A stretch of 6,643 nt of DNA from Candidatus Aenigmatarchaeota archaeon. Lineage in GTDB: Archaea; Aenigmatarchaeota; Aenigmatarchaeia; QMZP01. The notes under the pieces are model-generated. The model was not told the DNA's origin and searched no databases. It worked only from the letters and a program-made list of their open reading frames with translations. Of this stretch, positions 1 to 4,945 are shown in pieces; within the stretch, counting starts at the first letter, position 1, and each line of letters opens with the position of its first letter. A program made the translations under genes and the position numbers. The stretch lies in the NCBI GenBank assembly GCA_016202725.1, contig JACQOD010000083.1, positions 1-6,643 on the forward strand, read 5' to 3'.

Positions 1-500
1 CACTGCTGCAGGGCCACGCGCAGGAAGTCCCAGGCAATCCGCATCCGCACCAGCATAGCCCCTGGCTTCAGGTCGCATCGGCTGCCCAGTTCCCGATGCG
101 ATTCCCCTGCGAGCCTCGCCTCCGCGGCGGCGCGCATCTCGGGGACCAGCGCATACAGCGCCGCCCGCACCCGAAGGACCTCATCCTCCTGTTCTGCCGG
201 GAGGGTGGGATCGCCGTCCGGACGCGCCGGCTCCTCCTCCCAGGAGGAAGGAAGGGGTTTTCTCGCGATGGTTCTCCAGTAGTCCCGGATCGCCCAGTCA
301 TAGGTCTGCAACAGGTAGCCCGGGGCCCGCGGATGCTCCAGGTCCATCCGCCCCTGCCGATAGGCGGCGAACACCTTCAGCGAAGCCGCCTGGTACGCAT
401 CCTCTGCATCATCTTCCCGGAGCCCATAGCGCTCGCGTCCCATGGCCACAAGCCGCGGCCGCCAGCGCTCGATGAAATCCCCGAACGCCTGCTCGTCCAT
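1..500 (-). CDS. ECF-like sigma-70 family protein, 3' end cut by window edge
   Basis: The visible 166 residues follow the two-domain plan of an extracytoplasmic-function sigma factor. Residues about 5-80 resemble sigma region 2: an acidic-aromatic helix around DDAEDAYQAASLKVFAAY (30-47) matches region 2.2, and AIRDYWRTIAR (70-80) matches the DNA-melting and -10-reading segment 2.3-2.4. After an acidic, proline-rich linker (81-107), residues 108-163 resemble region 4, with an ALYALVPEMR helix and a helix-turn-helix, SHRELGSRCDLKPGAML (135-150 plus). Regions 1.1 and 3 are absent, as in ECF factors. Sigma factors direct bacterial RNA polymerase to promoters; archaea normally use TBP and TFB instead, so its role here is open. 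The ATG lies one base after the isomerase stop codon, with a G-rich stretch in the isomerase end as the only Shine-Dalgarno-like sequence, so it is probably translated in one operon with that gene. The last visible bases (TG) could begin a TGA stop. The fold call is fairly sure; genuine sigma activity is not. Confidence 0.75.
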   Translation of the reverse strand, partial: MDEQAFGDFIERWRPRLVAMGRERYGLREDDAEDAYQAASLKVFAAYRQGRMDLEHPRAPGYLLQTYDWAIRDYWRTIARKPLPSSWEEEPARPDGDPTLPAEQEDEVLRVRAALYALVPEMRAAAEARLAGESHRELGSRCDLKPGAMLVRMRIAWDFLRVALQQ

Positions 501-501
501 G

Positions 502-1146
502 CTACCCCAGCCCTTCCCGCAGGTCGGCCAGGATGTCCTGGGGGGACCGGGAGGTTACGACCGCCGAGGACACCAGCACGCCCTGCAGGCCCAGCTCCCG
601 GGCAGCGCGCGCGTCCTCGCCCGAGGCTATTCCTGCTCCGCAGAGCGGGATGGTCTTCCTAGCCACGACCCGGGCGAATGCTTGCAGGGCCTCCGGTCTC
701 GCGGCAGAAACCGGGATCCGCTTGCCGATGAGTTCCGGGTCCTCGAAGGCGAGGTAGGTCGGGCGGAGCCGGGAGATTTCCACGGCGCGCGCCAGATTGT
801 CCACGCAGACCAGGGTCTCCAGGCCCGCGAGTTTGCACCGTTCGACGGCAAAGGCCAGCGCCGCGGGCTCCAAGGGCTTCTCGGCATGGTTGAGCAGGCT
901 CCCGGCCGCGCCCGCGGCCTTGACGCTCTCCGCGAGGATGCTGCCCGTGCGGGCTCCGGGCAGGAGGGGATCCACGTGCTGGGCGAACACCCGCATCCCC
1001 CGCTGGGCCAGCGGGGCGAGGTCAGCGGCCTGCGCCGCCACGATGGCCTCGGGGATGGACCGCTGGATGGCCTCCGCGAGGAGCAGGGCGTTCGCGCCCA
1101 TGGCCTGGGGGTAAGCCTTGAAGTTCACTACTAGGATGCCGCGCAT
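502..1146 (-). CDS. tpiA: Triosephosphate isomerase, archaeal type
   Basis: This 214-residue cytoplasmic enzyme interconverts dihydroxyacetone phosphate and glyceraldehyde 3-phosphate in glycolysis and gluconeogenesis. It is about 35 residues shorter than bacterial and eukaryotic enzymes, as known for tetrameric archaeal isomerases. The active-site elements are all visible: Asn8 and Lys10 in VVNFKAY, the AQHVDP strand (55-60), catalytic His87 in GSLLNHAE, catalytic Glu135 in AFEDPELIG with the following flexible loop, and the phosphate-binding CGAGIASGED (169-178) and GVLVSSAVV (189-197). The ATG at 1146 was preferred over an in-frame ATG at 1170 because the family begins at this strand and because a TATA-like box is centred about 25 nt upstream, which would give a leaderless mRNA starting at 1146. 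The upstream ATG lies inside that box. It is the first gene of a transcription unit that continues into the sigma-like gene one base downstream. Confidence 0.95.
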   Translation of the reverse strand: MRGILVVNFKAYPQAMGANALLLAEAIQRSIPEAIVAAQAADLAPLAQRGMRVFAQHVDPLLPGARTGSILAESVKAAGAAGSLLNHAEKPLEPAALAFAVERCKLAGLETLVCVDNLARAVEISRLRPTYLAFEDPELIGKRIPVSAARPEALQAFARVVARKTIPLCGAGIASGEDARAARELGLQGVLVSSAVVTSRSPQDILADLREGLG

Positions 1147-1167
1147 GCGTCCTTCTTCGTGCGAAAG

Positions 1168-1175
1168 CATAAATG
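1168..1175 (-). promoter_or_regulatory. TATA-like box of the tpiA unit
   Basis: On the minus strand the bases read CATTTATG, centred about 25 nt before the isomerase ATG. This is the usual distance from an archaeal TATA box to the transcription start, so the transcript would start at or next to the start codon. The same geometry recurs at four other genes in the window. Confidence 0.5.
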
Positions 1176-1266
1176 CGGGTCAGGCACCGGCCCAGCCGGG
1201 GAATCTGGCGCTCATCACACCGCGCATGCGGCATGAACGGGGACGGTCTGTCTCTTCCCTGGCCTC

Positions 1267-1284
1267 TTCCGCGCCAGCGCGGAA
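1267..1284. repeat. Perfect 18-bp inverted repeat after the PRTase gene
   Basis: TTCCGCGC and GCGCGGAA flank a CA centre. It lies about 45 nt beyond the PRTase stop codon on the minus strand and could form a GC-rich hairpin. No T-tract follows, so a terminator role is unproven. It overlaps the left copy of the 21-bp direct repeat at 1271-1291, so it may instead be part of a protein-binding or recombination site. Confidence 0.5.
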
Positions 1285-1291
1285 CGCCCAA
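1271..1291. repeat. 21-bp direct repeat, left copy, flanking the dprA-PRTase pair
   Basis: These 21 bases match 2824-2844 at 19 of 21 positions in the same orientation; the shared pattern is GCGCCARCGCGGAACGSCCAA with R and S the variable positions. The two copies bracket both genes of the pair and nothing else. The role is unknown: recombination site, insertion duplication and shared operator are all possible. Confidence 0.55.
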
Positions 1292-1328
1292 GACAGGAGG
1301 CTCCCTCTTGCCTTACTGAGGTGCGGCG

Positions 1329-1976
1329 CTATGGCCGGCGCAGTGTTCCTCCAGAACCGAGCAGCGTGATGCGGCCGGTGCATGGCGCTTCGATCGCCTC
1401 AAACTCCGCTGGGTTGCTGATCGTCCGCATCGCGGCGAAGCCGCGGATGCGCGTGCCGGGAAAGGCTTCCTGCAGGCGGCTTGCGGCGCCGAGCATAGTC
1501 GCGCCGCGGGTGACGACATCGTCCACCAGCAAGATGTCACGCGGCTCCGCCAAGTCCCGCTGGACGCGCAGCGTGCGGTAGTGGTCCGCCGCCTTCGGCC
1601 GCTTGGCTGCTGCCGAGGTGGCCGCCTTGGGCAGCGCCTCGGTTCGTACGAGACAGGGCGTCACCTGCCCCGCGAGGCCTTCGGCCAGCAGGGTGCGTGC
1701 CAGGTTCAGCGGCACCCAGAGCGTGCCCTCCCTGGTGAGGGCGCTGCTGGGCACGGGAACAAGCGTCACCTCGGGCCCGAAACAATCGCGGAAGGGCAGA
1801 CTCCCCAGGCGCGCGCGGATCCGCTGCGCCACCCACTGGGAGAAGGGAACCGGCGGCGTGTCCACGTGCCATTCCAGCTTGAGCGCGCGATTCCAGTCCT
1901 TGGAGCGCTTCTGGTCATCGGTCTGCGGGCGCGGGGTGTAGCTGAGCAGGGCCCCGAACGGGAGTTCAGAGAGCAA
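1329..1976 (-). CDS. ComF-like phosphoribosyltransferase, partner of the DprA-like protein
   Basis: The 215-residue product has a type I phosphoribosyltransferase core. A strand with LVPVPSS (72-78) is followed by the PRPP-binding signature ILLVDDVVTRGATM (148-161). Such enzymes transfer or bind phosphoribosyl pyrophosphate; the acceptor here is unknown. Competence protein ComF carries an N-terminal four-cysteine zinc ribbon, but this protein has only three scattered cysteines and no CxxC pair, so it is not a full ComF. The frame opens directly after a stop and holds no early ATG. I chose the TTG at 1976 because GGTGA lies six bases upstream; a TTG at 1982 is the alternative. Either way it overlaps the end of the dprA-like gene, which implies translational coupling. 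The DprA plus PRTase pairing resembles bacterial ShosA/ShosT, in which the PRTase-like ShosT is the toxin. That assignment is inference from memory; the fold call is strong. Confidence 0.85.
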   Translation of the reverse strand: MLSELPFGALLSYTPRPQTDDQKRSKDWNRALKLEWHVDTPPVPFSQWVAQRIRARLGSLPFRDCFGPEVTLVPVPSSALTREGTLWVPLNLARTLLAEGLAGQVTPCLVRTEALPKAATSAAAKRPKAADHYRTLRVQRDLAEPRDILLVDDVVTRGATMLGAASRLQEAFPGTRIRGFAAMRTISNPAEFEAIEAPCTGRITLLGSGGTLRRP

Positions 1977-2685
1977 GATCAATCACCCGGGACCCGGAAG
2001 TCGGCAAGACCTCAATCACCTCCTCCGGATGTGCAGGGGACAGGACGATGGCGCCGTACTCCCGCATCTTGGCAGGCCAGGCCAATGATCGGTTCTCGGC
2101 AACCCCTTCCAGGATGAACAGCGGCCGTCCCAGCCGCAGCGCCTCCCATCCCTGGTGGAGCGATCCGCTCGACTCGCCCGCCTCGACGATGATCGTGACG
2201 TGGGAGATCAGCGCCATGGTGCGGTTGCGCATCGGGAAGTTCCACTTGCGCACGCGCTCCCCCGGCGGGAACTGTGACAGCACCAGGTACTCCCGCATGA
2301 GCCGTTCCTGCAATTGGCGGTTGCTGGCAGGATAGACCTGGTCTAAGGGGGTTCCGAGCACAGCGATGGTCTTTCCCCCGGCGGCAAGCGCGGCTTCATG
2401 CGCAGCGGTGTCGATGCCCTCGGCGAGGCCGCTGACGACCACGACCCCGTGCTCCACCAGGAAGCCCGCCAGGGCGCGGGCGTGGTTAAGCCCGGCGGGG
2501 CTGGCGCGCCGCGAGCCCACGAGGGCGACCCGCGGCCCGCTGTCCAACACCGCGGCATCCCCGGCGACGAACAGCCGTTCCGGAGCGTGCTTGCGCTCGA
2601 CGTCGTTCAACTGCCCCAGCAGGGCCGACGGGGTTGACTCCGCCACGCTGACCCCCTCGGGCATGAACATCCGGTCACTCCTCAT
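1966..2685 (-). CDS. DprA/Smf-like Rossmann-fold protein
   Basis: The 239-residue product carries a nearly complete DprA Rossmann domain: VALVGSRRASPAG with GSR at 57-59, SGLAEGIDTAAHEAAL (85-100), AVLGT and VYP (108-119), FPMRNRTMALIS (150-161) and EAGESSGSL (168-176). Bacterial DprA loads RecA onto incoming single-stranded DNA. This protein lacks both the N-terminal SAM-like and C-terminal winged-helix extensions and consists of a short N-terminal segment with LNDVERKHAP (26-35) plus the core. Such stand-alone forms occur with phosphoribosyltransferases, as in the ShosTA pair, where the DprA-like ShosA is the antitoxin (from memory). The ATG at 2685 sits 25 nt from a TATA-like box, giving a leaderless start. 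The alternative ATG at 2670 has AGGAG seven bases upstream and would give 234 residues. The stop overlaps the PRTase start. It is divergent from the uncharacterised gene at 2974. Confidence 0.88.
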   Translation of the reverse strand: MRSDRMFMPEGVSVAESTPSALLGQLNDVERKHAPERLFVAGDAAVLDSGPRVALVGSRRASPAGLNHARALAGFLVEHGVVVVSGLAEGIDTAAHEAALAAGGKTIAVLGTPLDQVYPASNRQLQERLMREYLVLSQFPPGERVRKWNFPMRNRTMALISHVTIIVEAGESSGSLHQGWEALRLGRPLFILEGVAENRSLAWPAKMREYGAIVLSPAHPEEVIEVLPTSGSRVIDLAL

Positions 2686-2706
2686 GCGATTGTATGGAAG
2701 CGACGC

Positions 2707-2714
2707 CTTATATG
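2707..2714 (-). promoter_or_regulatory. TATA-like box of the dprA-PRTase operon
   Basis: The minus strand reads CATATAAG, centred about 25 nt before the ATG at 2685. If translation instead began at 2670, the transcript would have a 15-nt leader containing AGGAG. Either option fits an archaeal promoter here. Confidence 0.55.
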
Positions 2715-2724
2715 CCTGCCGGGA

Positions 2725-2736
2725 GCGGCATGCCGC
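2725..2736. repeat. Perfect 12-bp palindrome upstream of the dprA TATA box
   Basis: GCGGCATGCCGC ends about ten bases upstream of the TATA-like box, next to where TFB would contact DNA. It is a reasonable operator candidate for this operon, but a 12-bp GC-rich palindrome can occur by chance. Confidence 0.35.
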
Positions 2737-2823
2737 AGGGGCCGGCAGCAGGATACCCCCCGGCACCAACCCGGTAAGCGCATGCGATGGATCAATCCCC
2801 CCCTACCTCCCCGCCCCCTTTGC

Positions 2824-2844
2824 GCGCCAACGCGGAACGGCCAA
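2824..2844. repeat. 21-bp direct repeat, right copy, flanking the dprA-PRTase pair
   Basis: Partner of 1271-1291 with 19 of 21 identities. Unlike the left copy, its palindrome is broken by one mismatch (TTGCGCG against CGCGGAA). It lies between the two divergent promoters, 139 bases from the dprA start and 130 bases before the gene at 2974. Confidence 0.55.
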
Positions 2845-2945
2845 TGCGCTTCTCCGGAACATCCAGTGTTTTTCTGCCTCAGGATAATGCTGCGGTTCCG
2901 CTTCTTGAAAGAGAGGAGCTGTCTCTCGCAAAGTTTGGCAAAGGC

Positions 2946-2953
2946 TTTAAAAA
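2946..2953 (+). promoter_or_regulatory. TATA-like box of the uncharacterised plus-strand gene
   Basis: TTTAAAAA stands out as AT-rich in a GC-rich stretch. It is centred 24-25 nt before the ATG at 2974, which supports that start and a leaderless transcript. Confidence 0.55.
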
Positions 2954-2970
2954 GGCCGGGACAAGACCTT

Positions 2971-2985
2971 CTCATGGAACATGAG
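2971..2985. repeat. Inverted repeat spanning a start codon
   Basis: CTCATG, GAA, CATGAG: six-base arms around three bases, with the ATG of the gene at 2974 inside the left arm. It could be an operator or a small hairpin at the mRNA 5' end. The arms are short, so chance is possible. Confidence 0.3.
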
Positions 2986-3756
2986 TTTGACCCCAGAATG
3001 CTCCGCCCGAGAAAGTACCTTGAATTGTTCCGGGCCTTCAGGGAAGCGTATCCTGACGACCGGGCAGAGGTACTGATCATCAAGACTGATGAGAACGTCT
3101 GGCGGGACAGCCTGGTGTATTTTGCAGGGCCAGCCCCGCCTTCTCCCAGCCGCCTGCGAAATGAGGGTTATTTGGTGTTTCATCATCATCCCCAGCGGGG
3201 GGGATTGCTCGTGGTTGCCCATCCAAACCCTCTTTGGAGTCCGCGCGAGAGGTCCGGGGATCCCTCCGTAGTTGGCATCCCTCTCGATGATGGCCTCTTT
3301 TCCCTGGAAGGCCCAAAGGCAGCCTACCAGGCTTTCCATGAAAAGCTGCATGAACTTGCAACGCATTATGCTGGAGAAGGGATCAGAACCATCCATGCTG
3401 AAATACTCGATCTTGGGTATCGAGGCATGGCTGAGAACGAGGCGATTCGCCGCCTTAGGAGCCGTACGCCGTTGGAAAGGAGGCCCAGCAGCATTGGGGA
3501 GGCTGAGAGTTTTGAGGAGTCCATGAGAAAGGAGACAGACCTCATCCTTGATCGCGGGGCGGTTGGGGAGTTTATTGAAGGCATGCTTCACCCAGAGTTT
3601 CCCGGAGATTCCTCGTGTCGCCTCAAGAAGGAGGGTGGGGAAGGCGCACCGGAGATTGTTCTCTATTCGAACAAGGGCGTCCGGGGGGTTCTGCGTGGAA
3701 GATCCCTTCTTTCCGGGGATGGCTTTCTCGCCCATGTGAACAAGTCCCCTTCCTAA
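2974..3756 (+). CDS. Uncharacterised 260-residue protein
   Basis: I do not recognise this family. The product looks soluble: no signal peptide, no long hydrophobic segment, many acidic residues, one cysteine (Cys215). Residues 8-50 are predicted helix then strand (RPRKYLELFRAFREAY, then AEVLIIK). Residues 62-83 look like a beta-hairpin containing FHHHPQRGG, a cluster of three histidines followed by VVAHP. Residues 114-130 and 150-205 are probably helical and highly charged. Although the frame is open from 2782, the ATG at 2974 is preferred because a TATA-like box lies 24-25 nt before it. A long frame on the opposite strand has an improbable composition and no promoter. The gene is divergent from dprA-PRTase, which may point to a functional link, and it converges on the secreted-protein gene at 3937-4704. 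That it is coding is likely; its function is unknown. Confidence 0.7.
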   Translation: MEHEFDPRMLRPRKYLELFRAFREAYPDDRAEVLIIKTDENVWRDSLVYFAGPAPPSPSRLRNEGYLVFHHHPQRGGLLVVAHPNPLWSPRERSGDPSVVGIPLDDGLFSLEGPKAAYQAFHEKLHELATHYAGEGIRTIHAEILDLGYRGMAENEAIRRLRSRTPLERRPSSIGEAESFEESMRKETDLILDRGAVGEFIEGMLHPEFPGDSSCRLKKEGGEGAPEIVLYSNKGVRGVLRGRSLLSGDGFLAHVNKSPS

Positions 3757-3802
3757 GATCACGGAGCAGCGGCTTTCAGAGGATCGCCAGCCAGTCTGCA
3801 GA

Positions 3803-3830
3803 CCCCCTCCCGGCGGCATGGGGGGGGGGG
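3803..3830. repeat. C-tract/G-tract hairpin with an 11-G run
   Basis: Bases 3820-3830 are eleven consecutive G. The preceding CCCCCTCCC (3803-3811) can pair with nine of them across an eight-base loop. It lies between two convergent genes. It might act in termination or form a quadruplex; the exact G count is also a likely place for sequencing error. Confidence 0.55.
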
Positions 3831-3836
3831 TGCGGC

Positions 3837-3867
3837 CCCTCTCCTCCGGTCGGGTGGTAGGAGAGGG
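3837..3867. terminator. Hairpin between convergent genes, possible bidirectional terminator
   Basis: CCCTCTCCT (3837-3845) and AGGAGAGGG (3859-3867) form a perfect nine-base-pair stem with a 13-base loop. It sits 80 nt after the stop of the plus-strand gene and 70 nt after the stop of the minus-strand secreted-protein gene. Archaeal termination usually depends on T-tracts, and none follows here, so the terminator role rests on position and stem strength alone. Confidence 0.4.
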
Positions 3868-3936
3868 CTGTGCGCGTTGACCCGAGAATGGTGCATGGAA
3901 GGTCCCCTTCTGAAGACCAACCTTTGAGGCCTTTCC

Positions 3937-4704
3937 CTATTCAGTGACGATAAGGTCTGCCCACTTGCACCTTTTCACGTCCTCGAACGAGAAATCGGCA
4001 TTTCGGTCCACGAGAACGACCACATCCTCTTCCTCCGCGAGGTCATGAAGGTCGCCAAGCTTGGCGGTCAGCGTGAGGATGATCTGCTGCTCCTTCTGGC
4101 TGTAGTCAGCCTGCATTGACCGCATCCCTTTGATTACGCCTCCCCCGGCAAGGAGCCTGGGTTCCTCCCCCGCCAGCGGCAGGACCCACAGTTCACCGTC
4201 CAAGCCGTCGAGGGCGAGCAGGTATTCCGCCTTCCGGATCTTCACGTACCCGAGGCCAGTTGGACAGCCAAGCTCCGCGCCCGCGTAAACCCGGTTACTC
4301 GCCTTCAAAGCGGGCGCAGGCAACTCGAAAGAGAAGCGGTCGATGCGCGCGTTCTTGTCATGGTCCACCCCGGCGAGGTAGATGGTCTTGCCACCGTCTC
4401 CGGTGATCGACAGGGGATAGAAACCTACTTCGATCTCCTTCTCCACCGCAGCACCATCTGGATTTTCTCCCCGGATGACCAGCCGCCGGTCTTTCCCGCA
4501 GAAGGTGATTGCGACCTCAACCCCGCCGTCCTCACTCTCCGGCAGGAACTGCCCGTAGGGAACCCTGCACTCCCCCGGAACCATCTGTTCGTACCCAGCC
4601 TGGGAGAGGGCCTGCACCTTCCCGTGCTCCTGCGGGTCTGCTCGATCAAAACAGGACATCGCGAGCAATCCCACAATGCCACCAAGCCGTGCCAATTGAG
4701 TCAT
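3937..4704 (-). CDS. Probable secreted protein with two EF-hand-like loops
   Basis: The 255-residue product begins MTQLARLGGIVGLLAMSC, a short basic start and a hydrophobic stretch ending in a cysteine. This resembles a signal peptide and possibly a lipoprotein signal, although the usual Leu at -3 is replaced by Ala. The rest is strand-rich and acidic. Two segments resemble EF-hand calcium-binding loops: DHDKNARID (114-122) and DRNADFSFE (233-241), with Asp and Asn at alternate positions. Other cysteines (46, 69, 147, 246) could form disulfides outside the cell. I do not recognise a named family. The frame is open much further upstream, but that part has no coding character. The ATG at 4704 has GGGGAG eight bases upstream and a TATA-like box at 4741-4748. 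It appears to be transcribed alone, facing the gene at 2974-3756. Confidence 0.75.
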   Translation of the reverse strand: MTQLARLGGIVGLLAMSCFDRADPQEHGKVQALSQAGYEQMVPGECRVPYGQFLPESEDGGVEVAITFCGKDRRLVIRGENPDGAAVEKEIEVGFYPLSITGDGGKTIYLAGVDHDKNARIDRFSFELPAPALKASNRVYAGAELGCPTGLGYVKIRKAEYLLALDGLDGELWVLPLAGEEPRLLAGGGVIKGMRSMQADYSQKEQQIILTLTAKLGDLHDLAEEEDVVVLVDRNADFSFEDVKRCKWADLIVTE

Positions 4705-4712
4705 GATCCTGT

Positions 4713-4748
4713 CTCCCCTCACATTATTACTGGCCTTAATGTTTAAAT
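4713..4748 (-). promoter_or_regulatory. Promoter and ribosome binding site of the secreted-protein gene
   Basis: On the minus strand ATTTAAAC (4748-4741) is a TATA-like box that would place the transcript start near 4719. GGGGAG (4718-4713) then forms a Shine-Dalgarno site eight bases before the ATG. A weaker AT-rich box, GTAATAAT (4730-4723), lies 22-23 nt before the ATG and would make the gene leaderless, so the choice is not settled. Confidence 0.4.
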
Positions 4749-4755
4749 GCGAATT

Positions 4756-4776
4756 CCACCGGTCTGCGACCGGTGG
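4756..4776. repeat. Perfect 9-bp hairpin upstream of the secreted-protein promoter
   Basis: CCACCGGTC, TGC, GACCGGTGG: nine-base arms and a three-base loop. It begins seven bases upstream of the TATA-like box at 4741-4748 and lies 170 nt downstream of vapC. It may be an operator for the former or a transcript-end structure for the latter. Confidence 0.5.
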
Positions 4777-4865
4777 TGGGCATGGGCTTGTCCCATTCCT
4801 TCCTGCGATGCCGCTTGGACTCCTCGTTTTGGCCAATAAACCAAAGGCGCTCTTCCCGGCGTGGA

Positions 4866-4884
4866 CCGGCAGCCCTGCTGCCGG
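4866..4884. repeat. 7-bp hairpin in the vapC-secreted-protein gap
   Basis: CCGGCAG and CTGCCGG flank CCCTG. With 4756-4776 and a smaller ATGGG/CCCAT stem at 4782-4796 it makes three hairpins in a 240-base gap. I see no tRNA, C/D-box or other known RNA signature there. Confidence 0.35.
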
Positions 4885-4934
4885 GTTGGAGCGTAGCGAC
4901 TGACCGGGGGATGAGCGCTCACCAACGCACCAAC

Positions 4935-4945
4935 TTAAAAAAGAA
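4935..4945 (-). terminator. T-tract terminator after vapC
   Basis: Directly after the vapC TGA the minus strand reads TTCTTTTTTAA. A U-rich run just after the stop is the known archaeal termination signal, so the nuclease-vapBC unit probably ends here. Confidence 0.55.

Noticed and set aside
1139..1230. 11-bp repeat CCGCGCATGCG at 1139 and 1220
   Set aside because: It is short, GC-rich and contains the palindrome CGCATGCG; two copies 80 bases apart may be chance, and one lies on the tpiA start codon.
1329..2685. Natural competence (DprA and ComF)
   Set aside because: Both proteins lack the accessory domains of the competence proteins, no other competence gene is present, and the tight pairing fits a two-gene module better.
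2787..2984. 65-codon plus-strand frame before the unknown gene
   Set aside because: It has no promoter at its ATG, begins with a proline-rich stretch of low-complexity DNA, and runs across the better-supported start at 2974 in another frame.
3166..3275. JAB/MPN metalloprotease motif in the unknown protein (HHHP)
   Set aside because: HxHP is present, but the required S-x-x-D at the usual distance after it is missing and the surrounding strands do not fit.
2947..3819. 290-codon open frame on the minus strand over the unknown gene
   Set aside because: Its composition is unlike a protein (many Met, Cys, Pro and Ser in odd runs), it has no TATA-like box at the right distance, and the plus-strand frame has both a promoter and normal composition.
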